Source: an uncultured Bacilli bacterium (lineage in GTDB: Bacteria > Bacillota_I > Bacilli_A > RF39 > UBA660). From it: DNA of 51,669 bases. Each line of letters opens with the position of its first letter. Positions within the stretch are counted from its first letter, which is position 1. The translations under genes and the position numbers were made by a program. Below are positions 7,570 to 16,100 of the stretch, piece after piece. The notes beneath the pieces were generated by a model. It had not been told where the DNA came from and searched no databases. It saw only the letters and a program-made list of their open reading frames with translations. The DNA is taken from contig CAKPFM010000009.1 in the NCBI GenBank assembly GCA_934153945.1, positions 1 through 51,669 of the forward strand. Direction: 5' to 3'.

Positions 7570-9453
7570 ATGGATTATAAAATAATAGTAGTAGGTGGAG
7601 GACATGCTGGTTGTGAAGCTTCTTTAGCAGCTTCTCGTATGGGTGAAAAAACTTTATTGATTACGGGAAATATTAACAATATAGCAGACATGCCATGTAA
7701 TCCATCAATAGGTGGTTCAGCAAAAGGTATAGTAGTTAGGGAAATAGATGCTTTAGGTGGCGAGATGGGAATTAATGCTGACAAATCTCATATTCAAATA
7801 AAAATGTTAAATAATAAAAAAGGTCCAGCTATTAAAGCATTAAGAGCACAAGGCGATAAAATAATTTACCCTAGAAATATGTTAAATACTATGAAAAATA
7901 CAGAAAACTTAGAGATAAGAGAAGGATTAGTAGAGGATTTAATAGTAGAAAATAACAAGGTAAAAGGCATTATATTAGAAAATGGTGAAAAAATAACTTC
8001 TGAAGCAGTTGTATTAACAACAGGTACATACTTAAAAGCAGACATTTTAGTAGGAGATACAAGAACTAGACAAGGTCCACATGGAGAAAGACCAAGTAAT
8101 CATTTAAGTGATAATTTAGCTAAATTAGGTTTTGTTATCAAAAGACTTAAAACAGGAACTCCTCAAAGAATTGATAAAAATACAATAGATTATAGTGAAA
8201 TGCAAATAGAAGAAGGAGATAAGGAACATTTATCATTTAGTTTTGATATCACACCAACATATGATATAGATGCACAAGTACCATGTCATTTAATATATAC
8301 AACTCCAGAAACTCATAGAATAATTAGAGAAAATCTACACAAGTCAAGTATGTATGGTGGATTAGATGATATAAAAGGAATCGGTCCAAGATATTGTCCA
8401 TCAATAGAGGATAAAGTTGTAAGATTTGCTGATAAAGAAAGACATCAATTATTTTTAGAGCCTGAAAGTATGATAGAAAGTGATCCAACATATGGAAATA
8501 CAATATATTTACAAGGTTTTTCAACAAGTATGCCACGTGATATACAAGAACAAATGGTACATAGTCTAAAAGGATTAGAGCATGCTAAAATATTAAAGTA
8601 TGCTTATGCAATAGAATATGATTCAATATATCCAACACAATTAAAAGCATCTCTAGAAACAAAATTAATAGAAAATTTATTTACTGGAGGTCAAATAAAT
8701 GGAACAAGTGGTTATGAAGAAGCTGCATGTCAAGGATTAATGGCAGGTATAAATGCTGCTTTAAAAGTAAAAAATAAAGACCCATTTGTCTTAAAAAGAA
8801 GTGATGCTTATATTGGTGTATTAATAGATGATCTAATTACAAAAGGAATAAGAGATCCATATAGATTATTAACTTCAAGAGCTGAATATAGATTGTTACT
8901 TAGACATGATAATGCTGATTTAAGACTTAGAGAATATGGATATAAATTAGGATTAATAAATGAAGAAAAATATAATAGATTATTAAAGAAAAAAGAAGAT
9001 ATTCAAAAATTAACAGAATTATTAAAAAATAATAAAGCAACACCAAAAGAAGAAACAAATAATTATTTAATTTCGTTAAATTCTACTCCTCTAAAAGATG
9101 GAATCAGTTTGTATAATTTACTAAAAAGACCAGAAATAACTATCGAAAATTTGAAATATTTTATAGATATTGATTTTGACAAAGAAGTAATAGAACAAGT
9201 TGAAATAAATACTAAATATGAGGGATATTTACTAAAAGCTGAAAAAGAAGCAGAAAAAATGAAAAAATTAGAAAATAAACTTATACCTGATAATATTGAT
9301 TATGATAAAGTTAAAAATATTGCTAGTGAAGCAAGACAAAAATTAAAAGAAGTAAGACCAACTTCAATAGGTCAGGCAATAAGAATTAGTGGTGTAAACC
9401 CAGCTGATATTTCAGTATTAATGGTATATTTAAAAAAGGAATTTAATAGATGA
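7570..9453 (+). CDS. mnmG: tRNA uridine-34 modification enzyme MnmG (GidA)
   Basis: MnmG is the FAD-dependent partner of MnmE. The 627-residue protein has the dinucleotide-binding motif GGGHAG (9-14), the family signature DMPCNPSIGGSAKG, the second signature GGQINGTSGYEEAA, and the helical C-terminal MnmE-binding domain. I use ATG 7570 rather than an in-frame GTG at 7561, which falls in the ribosome-site region (GGGAAGTGAT). It overlaps rsmG by four bases (ATGA), a tight two-gene unit. Confidence 0.97.
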   Translation: MDYKIIVVGGGHAGCEASLAASRMGEKTLLITGNINNIADMPCNPSIGGSAKGIVVREIDALGGEMGINADKSHIQIKMLNNKKGPAIKALRAQGDKIIYPRNMLNTMKNTENLEIREGLVEDLIVENNKVKGIILENGEKITSEAVVLTTGTYLKADILVGDTRTRQGPHGERPSNHLSDNLAKLGFVIKRLKTGTPQRIDKNTIDYSEMQIEEGDKEHLSFSFDITPTYDIDAQVPCHLIYTTPETHRIIRENLHKSSMYGGLDDIKGIGPRYCPSIEDKVVRFADKERHQLFLEPESMIESDPTYGNTIYLQGFSTSMPRDIQEQMVHSLKGLEHAKILKYAYAIEYDSIYPTQLKASLETKLIENLFTGGQINGTSGYEEAACQGLMAGINAALKVKNKDPFVLKRSDAYIGVLIDDLITKGIRDPYRLLTSRAEYRLLLRHDNADLRLREYGYKLGLINEEKYNRLLKKKEDIQKLTELLKNNKATPKEETNNYLISLNSTPLKDGISLYNLLKRPEITIENLKYFIDIDFDKEVIEQVEINTKYEGYLLKAEKEAEKMKKLENKLIPDNIDYDKVKNIASEARQKLKEVRPTSIGQAIRISGVNPADISVLMVYLKKEFNR

Positions 9454-10151
9454 ATAAAGAATTTTTTATAGAAGAATTAAAAAAAATAAATATAACACTA
9501 ACAAATAATCAATTAGAACAATTAGAAAAATACTATGAAATGTTAGTTGAATATAATAAAGTGATGAATTTAACTGGTATAACAGATCATGATCAAGTAT
9601 TTTTAAAACATTTTTATGATTCTTTAACTTTATCGAAAATAATAGATTTAACACAGGAAGAAACCTTATGTGATATAGGTACAGGAGCAGGATTTCCTGG
9701 ATTAGTAATTAAGATATGTTTTCCTAATTTAAAGGTAGTATTATTAGATTCATTAAATAAAAGAACAAAATTTTTAAGTAATGTTATTAATGAATTGAAA
9801 TTAGATAATATTGAAGTAGTACATACTAGAGCTGAAGAATATGCATTAAAAAATAGAAATAAATTTGATGTAACAACAGCAAGAGCTGTTGCTCATCTTT
9901 CTACTTTACTGGAATATTCCATTCCAATGACTAAACAAAATAAATACTTTATAGCATTAAAAGCAAATGTTGATGAAGAAATAAAAGAAATAGACAATGC
10001 TCTTAAGTGTCTAAATACAAAAATAGAAGAAAAAATAGAATTTAATTTACCAGTAGAAAATAGTAATAGAACAATAATTAAATTCAAAAAGTTAAAAGAT
10101 AATGGGAAATATCCTAGAAAATATAGTGAAATAAAGAAAAATAGACTATAA
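9450..10151 (+). CDS. rsmG: 16S rRNA (guanine-527 N7)-methyltransferase
   Basis: RsmG (GidB) methylates G527 of 16S rRNA with S-adenosylmethionine. The 233 residues carry the SAM-binding motif DIGTGAGFPG (75-84) and the TARAVA segment typical of the family. It starts at an ATGA overlap with mnmG. The order mnmE-mnmG-rsmG-noc/parB is conserved near Bacilli origins. Confidence 0.95.
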   Translation: MNKEFFIEELKKINITLTNNQLEQLEKYYEMLVEYNKVMNLTGITDHDQVFLKHFYDSLTLSKIIDLTQEETLCDIGTGAGFPGLVIKICFPNLKVVLLDSLNKRTKFLSNVINELKLDNIEVVHTRAEEYALKNRNKFDVTTARAVAHLSTLLEYSIPMTKQNKYFIALKANVDEEIKEIDNALKCLNTKIEEKIEFNLPVENSNRTIIKFKKLKDNGKYPRKYSEIKKNRL

Positions 10152-10173
10152 AAGGTGAATTTATTCACTTTTT
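10150..10173 (+). terminator. Terminator at the rsmG stop codon
   Basis: AAAAGGTGAA (10150-10159) pairs with TTCACTTTTT (10164-10173, one G-U) over loop TTTA. The stem begins inside the stop codon (10149-10151), and a T-rich run follows. Confidence 0.7.
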
Positions 10174-10195
10174 ATTTTTGAAAATAATTTTAAAT

Positions 10196-10225
10196 ATTTC
10201 CTGGAAAATAATTGAAATATTTCCC
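10196..10225 (+). promoter_or_regulatory. Noc-binding-site-like sequences at the noc promoter
   Basis: ATTTCCTGGAAAAT (10196-10209) differs at two positions from the known Noc-binding consensus ATTTCCCGGGAAAT. A half-site ATTTCCC follows at 10219-10225. The first lies just upstream of the -35 and the second lies in the promoter spacer, positions suited to autoregulation. Confidence 0.55.
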
Positions 10226-10240
10226 AAAGTATAGTATGAT
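10212..10240 (+). promoter_or_regulatory. Promoter of the noc-like gene
   Basis: TTGAAA (10212-10217), 17 bases, TATGAT (10235-10240), 30 bases before the ATG, which follows AAGGAGGAGTG. Confidence 0.6.
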
Positions 10241-10269
10241 ATAAAAGAAGAATAAGGAGGAGTGTTAAA

Positions 10270-11907
10270 ATGAACATGGAAAAGGAAATAAAAATATTAA
10301 ATATAGATGATATTTTACCAAATAGATTTCAACCTAGAATTCAATTTAGTGATAAAAATATCAATGAATTGGCTGATTCAATTAAAGAACACGGAGTAAT
10401 TCAACCAATAGTTGTAAGAAAAATAAGTGATAAATATGAAATAATAGCTGGAGAAAGAAGATATAAAGCTTCAATTTTAGCAGGAAAAACAACGATACCA
10501 GCTATAGTTACAGATTTAGATGACAAAAATAGCGCTGAAATAGCTTTAATTGAAAATGTTCAAAGACAAGATTTAACTCCTATAGAAGAGGCAGTTTCAT
10601 ATAAAAAAATATTAGATATGGGCTATATTAATCAAACAGAATTAGCGGAAAAATTAGGTAAAACACAATCTACTATAGCAAACAAATTAAGATTGTTAAA
10701 TCTAGATGATGAGGTACAAGAAGCTTTATTAGATGGAAAAATTTCTGAAAGACATGCAAGATCACTTCTTAGATTGAATAATAAAGATCAAGTAAATATG
10801 TTAAGTAGAATAATTAATGAAAGATTAACAGTAAGAAAAACAGACGAAGAAGTAGAAAAAATGTTAAATAATGAATCAGATGTTCAAGGTGAACAAAAAG
10901 AAATAAGTAATGAAAGTGTAGGAATGCAAATGAATGATGAAATAAAAAATGAATTTAATATTCCAAATAATCCAATATATCAAGAAGAAAGACCAAATGT
11001 TGATCCTATTGAATCAATAAATCCAGGTTTTATGGATATAAATAAAATTGAAAATAATGCGGAAGATATATTTAAACCAGTTGAAACGGCTGATATGAAT
11101 ACTTTATTAGAAAATAAAACTGAAGAAGTAGAAGTACCATCAGCAATGGCACCAGTTCCAGACGTAATGCCAGAAAACAACATTCAAGAAGAAAAACCAA
11201 CAGGTAGATTTTTCAATATGTTTAATTTTGCTCCAAAGGAAGAAAATCCTAATTATGTAAGTAATATAGAAGAAAAAGAAACAAATATGGATTTTGGATT
11301 ACCAAAGAAAGATGAAAATACATTTAATCCATTTACAATCCCTACAGAACCAGTTAATAATTTTTCAGTAAATAATGAAGAGCCAGTTCAACCATTAGAT
11401 AGTGAACCAACACCTTTAAATACAAATATAATTCAACCTAATGTACAAAATACACAAAGTATATTTAATCCATTTAATATTGATAATAATCAACCTGAAA
11501 TTAATAATGAACCAACACAAGAAACAACAAATATTCAAACTCCACAAATGGATGAACAACCAAATGAAGTTACATTAGAACCAGTACAAAATGAAGAAGA
11601 ATTATTTAGTTCTATAAACATGAATCCATACCATCTAAATGATGATTCAGAGTTTACTACAAAAATACCAGTAGATGAAATAAATAATCAATTAAATAAC
11701 AATTCATATGAATCAATTTCTAATGATTATCAAGAATTTACTCCAAATCAGGTATCAGAACAAAAATATGTAACAGCTGATTTTAAAACAGTAATTAATA
11801 CAATAAGAGAATGTGCTGCAACTATAGAAAAATATGGATATAAAGTAGAAACTGAAGAATTAGATTTTGAAGATAGTTATCAAGTTAACTTTAAAATTGA
11901 AAAATAG
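10270..11907 (+). CDS. noc: Noc-type ParB/Spo0J-family DNA-binding protein
   Basis: The N-terminal 200 residues are a ParB/Noc CTPase and DNA-binding region: NRFQPR, GERRYKA, ENVQRQDLTPIEEA, then helix-turn-helix GKTQSTIANKLRLL and SERHARSLL. The Gln and Lys in QSTIANK and the Arg in SERHAR match three of the four residues known to set Noc rather than ParB specificity. Residues about 205-495 are an unusual low-complexity insert rich in Asn, Glu, Pro and Gln, with two FNPF repeats (352, 399). A conserved-looking C-terminal domain ends FEDSYQVNFKIEK. Typical relatives are about 280-300 residues; this has 545. No parA is adjacent. The membrane-binding N-terminal helix of Noc is absent. Confidence 0.85.
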   Translation: MNMEKEIKILNIDDILPNRFQPRIQFSDKNINELADSIKEHGVIQPIVVRKISDKYEIIAGERRYKASILAGKTTIPAIVTDLDDKNSAEIALIENVQRQDLTPIEEAVSYKKILDMGYINQTELAEKLGKTQSTIANKLRLLNLDDEVQEALLDGKISERHARSLLRLNNKDQVNMLSRIINERLTVRKTDEEVEKMLNNESDVQGEQKEISNESVGMQMNDEIKNEFNIPNNPIYQEERPNVDPIESINPGFMDINKIENNAEDIFKPVETADMNTLLENKTEEVEVPSAMAPVPDVMPENNIQEEKPTGRFFNMFNFAPKEENPNYVSNIEEKETNMDFGLPKKDENTFNPFTIPTEPVNNFSVNNEEPVQPLDSEPTPLNTNIIQPNVQNTQSIFNPFNIDNNQPEINNEPTQETTNIQTPQMDEQPNEVTLEPVQNEEELFSSINMNPYHLNDDSEFTTKIPVDEINNQLNNNSYESISNDYQEFTPNQVSEQKYVTADFKTVINTIRECAATIEKYGYKVETEELDFEDSYQVNFKIEK

Positions 11908-11928
11908 ATAAAAAAATCTATTTTTTTT
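11901..11928 (+). terminator. Terminator at the noc stop codon
   Basis: AAAATAGAT (11901-11909) pairs with ATCTATTTT (11916-11924), followed by more T. The stop codon (11905-11907) is within the 5' arm. Confidence 0.75.
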
Positions 11929-11983
11929 CTTTTTCTACAAATTAATTAACTTTTCCACAATATAATTATTTTAGGTGATTATA

Positions 11984-13276
11984 ATGTTCCAAATTATTAA
12001 CAAATTAATATGGTCAGTGGCAACATCTTTAATAGTTATATCAAGTATTTATTTAACAATATATTTAGGTTTTCCACAGTTTAAATTAAAAAAAATATTT
12101 AAAAGTCTTAAAAATGATAATAAAAAGTTATCAAATTTTAAAGTTTTAATGATGTCTTTAGCAGGAAAAATTGGTGTAGGAAGTATAGCAGGTATAGCAC
12201 TTTCAATTTATATAGGTGGTCCCGGTAGTATTTTTTGGATTTGGGTAATGACTATTTTATCAGCAGTTTTGTGTTACAGTGAAACAATATTAGGAAATAT
12301 ATATAAAGAAAAAGATGGCGAATTTTATAAAGGGGGACCTAGTTATTATATAAGAAAAGGGTTAGGTTATAATACTTTAGGTACAATATACGCAATAGTT
12401 ATAATTATCAGTTATATTGGTGGATTTATAAGCATTCAAACAAATACAATAACAACATCAATAAGAGAAATAATAGATATATCACCTATTATAATAGGTA
12501 TTATCTTAGTAATATTATCATTTTTAATGATTATAAAAGGAGTAAAAGAAATTATAAATGTTTCTTCAAAGATAGTTCCATTTATGATAATATTCTATTT
12601 AGTGGCAGGAATATTTATATTGATAAAAAATATAACTTTAATACCAAGTACTTTTAAATTGATAATTACTTCAGCTTTTTCTTTAAAACCATTTATAACG
12701 GGATTTTTAACAAGTATAATTGTTGGTTTACAAAGAGGTATATTTGCTACAGAAGCAGGACTTGGAACTAGTAGTATTGCTTCATCAGTATCAAATACAG
12801 ATGATAGTGTAAACTTAGCTAGAATGCAAATATTTGGAATTTATTTAACAACTTTTTTAGTTTGTACTCTAACTGCCTTTATAATTTTAACAAGTAATTA
12901 TATTGATATTGATTTTGAAGCTATTAATGGTATAGAAATAACAGAATCTTCATTTTTATACCATATTCCTAAAATAGGAAATTATATAGTAATTATTTCT
13001 ATCTTCTTCTTTGCTTTTTCAACTATTTTAACAGGTTATTACTATGGTGAATCGTCATATAAATATCTGGATAAAAATACTAATAAAATAAAAATAATTA
13101 TTTTAAAAATTTTTACACTTTTAATGGTTTTTATAGGATGTATATCATCTCCTACTATTATTTGGAATTTTGTAGATATTTTAGTAGCAATCTTAATAAT
13201 TATAAATACATATTCAATATTGAAATTAAAAAAAGATATTTTAGATATAACTATTGTTGAAAATAAAAAAAAATAG
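11984..13276 (+). CDS. Sodium:alanine/glycine symporter family (AGCS) transporter
   Basis: A 430-residue membrane protein with about ten hydrophobic segments. It has AGCS family motifs: AGKIGVGSIAGIALSIYIGGPG near the N-terminus (split here across residues about 50-70), KGGPSYYI, and ATEAGLGTSSIAS in the middle. Members import alanine, glycine or glutamine with Na+. ATG 11984 follows AGGTGA; the GTG at 11975 is part of that site. Two TTTTCCACA nonamers lie at 11951-11959 and 12070-12078. The substrate is inferred from the family only. Confidence 0.88.
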   Translation: MFQIINKLIWSVATSLIVISSIYLTIYLGFPQFKLKKIFKSLKNDNKKLSNFKVLMMSLAGKIGVGSIAGIALSIYIGGPGSIFWIWVMTILSAVLCYSETILGNIYKEKDGEFYKGGPSYYIRKGLGYNTLGTIYAIVIIISYIGGFISIQTNTITTSIREIIDISPIIIGIILVILSFLMIIKGVKEIINVSSKIVPFMIIFYLVAGIFILIKNITLIPSTFKLIITSAFSLKPFITGFLTSIIVGLQRGIFATEAGLGTSSIASSVSNTDDSVNLARMQIFGIYLTTFLVCTLTAFIILTSNYIDIDFEAINGIEITESSFLYHIPKIGNYIVIISIFFFAFSTILTGYYYGESSYKYLDKNTNKIKIIILKIFTLLMVFIGCISSPTIIWNFVDILVAILIIINTYSILKLKKDILDITIVENKKK

Positions 13277-13297
13277 TAAAATGAAAATGGTGGTAGT

Positions 13298-13948
13298 ATG
13301 ATAAATAAGAAATGGGATGTTATTTTAAAAGAAGATTTTGAAAGTCCATATTTTGAAAAATTAGGTATTTTTGTAAAAAATGAATATAAACATAAAATAA
13401 TTTATCCAGAGTATAAAGATATATTTAATGCTTTGAGATATACTGATTATGATGATGTAAAAGTAGTAATTTTAGGTCAAGATCCATATCATGGAGAACA
13501 TGAAGCACATGGATTATCATTTTCCGTAAAAGAAGGAGTTCCAATGCCTCCTAGCTTAAGAAATATATTTAAAGAATTAAAAGATGATATTGGTGTAGAT
13601 AGAACACAAACTGATTTAACTGATTGGGCAAAGCAAGGAGTATTATTATTAAACTCAATAATGACTGTTGTTAAAGATACACCATTATCACATAAAGATA
13701 AAGGATGGGAAATATTTACTGATAGTATTATAACTAAATTAGGGGAAAGAGAAAAACCATTAGTATTTATATTATGGGGAAACTATGCTAGAAGTAAAAA
13801 AGTATTAATTAAAAATAAAAATCATTTAATAATAGAAAATGTTCATCCATCACCTTTATCAGCTTCAAGGGGATTTTTTGGAAGTAAACCATTTTCAAAA
13901 ACAAATGAATTTTTAGAAAAAAACGGAATTTCAAAAATAAATTGGTAG
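13298..13948 (+). CDS. ung: Uracil-DNA glycosylase
   Basis: Removes uracil from DNA at the start of base-excision repair. The 216 residues contain the catalytic water-activating motif GQDPYHG (60-66, Asp62) and the His loop HPSPLS (183-188). Full length. The gap from the upstream symporter is only 21 bases, so it may share its transcript. It converges with gmk across a bidirectional terminator. Confidence 0.97.
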   Translation: MINKKWDVILKEDFESPYFEKLGIFVKNEYKHKIIYPEYKDIFNALRYTDYDDVKVVILGQDPYHGEHEAHGLSFSVKEGVPMPPSLRNIFKELKDDIGVDRTQTDLTDWAKQGVLLLNSIMTVVKDTPLSHKDKGWEIFTDSIITKLGEREKPLVFILWGNYARSKKVLIKNKNHLIIENVHPSPLSASRGFFGSKPFSKTNEFLEKNGISKINW

Positions 13949-13956
13949 ATTATATA

Positions 13957-13982
13957 AAAAGAACTTAAAAACAAGTTCTTTT
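13957..13982. terminator. Bidirectional terminator between ung and gmk
   Basis: AAAAGAACTT (13957-13966) pairs perfectly with AAGTTCTTTT (13973-13982) over a six-base loop. A and T runs on both sides allow it to serve both convergent genes; the gmk stop codon starts within its last bases. Confidence 0.8.
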
Positions 13983-14649
13983 AATTTATAAATTCTTTAT
14001 TGTCGATTAAATTTTCATGTATTAATTCTTCTTTGTTGTTTAAAAATATTTCTTCTATTCTATCTACTCTACATTTTTCTGCTAATAAAATAGATTCAAC
14101 TTTTTTAACAGCTTTATTTAAATCATCATTAACAACAACATAATTATATTTAGTTACTTCATTTATTTCTTGATAAGCTGTTTTAAATCTAGAAATTATT
14201 TTTTCTTCATTTTCAGTACCTCTAGCAACTAGTCTATTTTTTAATTCATCCATTGAAGGAGGCATAATAAAAATAAATAATGCTTCAGGTATTAAATTTT
14301 TAATTTGTAATGCCCCTTTTATTTCGATAATTAAAATAACATCAATTCCTTTATTTAAGTATTCTTCAATTTTGCTTTTAGGTGTTCCATAATAATTATC
14401 ATTATATGTTGCATATTCTAGAAAATCATTGTTTTTAATATGTTCTTCAAATTCTTCTTTAGAAACAAAAAAATAATCTTTTCCATTTTCTTCTTTACCT
14501 CTAGGACTTCTAGAAGTCATTGATATTGAAACCCATACATTAACATTATTTCTCTTGACAATTTCATTTACAATACTATCTTTACCAGCTCCACTTGGAC
14601 CGCTAATAACAGTCAAAATTCCTTTTTCCTTTTGTTTAATTATACTCAT
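13981..14649 (-). CDS. gmk: Guanylate kinase
   Basis: Converts GMP to GDP using ATP. The P-loop is GPSGAGKD (17-24), followed by the GMP-binding segment SMTSRSPRGKEENGKDYFF. Length is 222 residues from the ATG at 14649, which has AGAGGGA at good spacing; an in-frame ATG ten codons upstream lacks a site. The P-loop reads GKDS where many family members have GKGT or GKST. It is divergent from tilS and convergent with ung. Confidence 0.95.
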   Translation of the reverse strand: MSIIKQKEKGILTVISGPSGAGKDSIVNEIVKRNNVNVWVSISMTSRSPRGKEENGKDYFFVSKEEFEEHIKNNDFLEYATYNDNYYGTPKSKIEEYLNKGIDVILIIEIKGALQIKNLIPEALFIFIMPPSMDELKNRLVARGTENEEKIISRFKTAYQEINEVTKYNYVVVNDDLNKAVKKVESILLAEKCRVDRIEEIFLNNKEELIHENLIDNKEFIN

Positions 14650-14708
14650 AATATCCCTCTTTGATATATATATTAACATGAAATAAAACTAATAACAATA
14701 ATAATTTC

Positions 14709-14737
14709 TTGCTTAATAATATATAATGTTATAAAAT
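14709..14737 (+). promoter_or_regulatory. Promoter of tilS-ftsH
   Basis: TTGCTT (14709-14714), 17 bases, TAAAAT (14732-14737), 19 bases before the tilS ATG. Confidence 0.55.
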
Positions 14738-14756
14738 ATATACTAGAGGTGTAAAT

Positions 14757-16085
14757 ATGGATAAAGCATATGAATTTTTAATGAATGAAATACATATAAA
14801 ATATGGTGATTCAGTAGTATTAGGAGTAAGTGGTGGACCAGATTCAATGGCACTATTACATCTAATGATTAGAATTAAAAAGGCAATAGATATTGAAGTA
14901 ATATGTGTACATGTAAACCACAATACAGGTCGTCCGGGTCAAGCAGAAGAACAAGAATTTGTAAAAAAATATTGTAAAAATAATAATGTAATATTTGAAG
15001 GAATGACAATTGAGGATTACGGTGATGATAATTTTCACAATGAAGCTAGAAGTAAAAGATATCATTACTTTGAAAAAATAGTTAGAAAATATAATGCTAA
15101 ATATTTATTAACTGCTCATCATGGTGACGATTTAATTGAAACAATATTGATGCGTATAGTAAGAGGTTCAACATTAAGAGGATATAGTGGTTTTTCAAAA
15201 ATAGTAAATATGGATGGATATACAATATTAAGACCATTAATAAATACTACAAAAGCAGAAATAATAGAATATGATAAAAAAAATAAAATACCATATGCTG
15301 AAGACTCTTCAAATTCAAAAGATGTATATACAAGAAATAGATTTAGAAAATACATAGTACCAGAATTTAAAAAGGAAGATAAAAATGTTCATAATAAATT
15401 TTATAAATTTAGCAAAACATTATTAGAATATAATAATTATATTGATAAACAAGTAGAAAAAATAATTCCAAAAGTTCTTCCACAGAATATACTAAATATT
15501 GAAGAATTTAATAAATTAGAAAAAGTAATTCAAATGAAAGTAATATACTATTTTCTAGAAAAAACATATCAAGATGATTTAATGCTAATAACAGATCATC
15601 ATGCGGAACTTTTATATGCATTGATAGTTTCTAAAAAACCAAATGCATATATATATTTACCAAATAATTTAAAAGCTGTTAAAAGTTATAATAATTTAAC
15701 ATTTATTCAAGAAGAAATAAGCAATAAAGAATATGAAATAGAAATAATTAAATATGTAAATTTACCAAATGGTAAAAATATTGAAGTTGTTTCATCTAGT
15801 AAAGAAAATAGTAATAATATATGTCGTCTATCAAGCGAAGATGTAAGTTTTCCATTACGCGTTAGAACTAGATTAGATGGAGATAAAATAAGTATAAAAG
15901 GAATGTTAGGAAGTAAAAAAATAAGTGATATATTTATAGATGAAAAAATTCCATCAAATGAAAGAGATATGTGGCCTATAGTAGTAGATTCAAATAATGT
16001 AGTTGTTTGGATACCTGGTTTAAAAAAATCAAAATTTGACAAAACAAATGAAGAAAAGTATGATATAATACTAAGGTATTATTAA
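14757..16085 (+). CDS. tilS: tRNA(Ile)-lysidine synthase
   Basis: TilS joins lysine to cytidine 34 of the isoleucine tRNA with anticodon CAU so that it reads AUA, a codon very common in this AT-rich window. The ATP pyrophosphatase motif SGGPDS is at 25-30, followed by HVNHNTG and HHGDDLIET. Length 442 with the expected C-terminal domain. AGAGGTG precedes the ATG. ftsH follows after 15 bases, the classic tilS-ftsH pairing, though the usual hpt between them is missing. Confidence 0.96.
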   Translation: MDKAYEFLMNEIHIKYGDSVVLGVSGGPDSMALLHLMIRIKKAIDIEVICVHVNHNTGRPGQAEEQEFVKKYCKNNNVIFEGMTIEDYGDDNFHNEARSKRYHYFEKIVRKYNAKYLLTAHHGDDLIETILMRIVRGSTLRGYSGFSKIVNMDGYTILRPLINTTKAEIIEYDKKNKIPYAEDSSNSKDVYTRNRFRKYIVPEFKKEDKNVHNKFYKFSKTLLEYNNYIDKQVEKIIPKVLPQNILNIEEFNKLEKVIQMKVIYYFLEKTYQDDLMLITDHHAELLYALIVSKKPNAYIYLPNNLKAVKSYNNLTFIQEEISNKEYEIEIIKYVNLPNGKNIEVVSSSKENSNNICRLSSEDVSFPLRVRTRLDGDKISIKGMLGSKKISDIFIDEKIPSNERDMWPIVVDSNNVVVWIPGLKKSKFDKTNEEKYDIILRYY

Positions 16086-16100
16086 GGAGGAAAAAAATCT

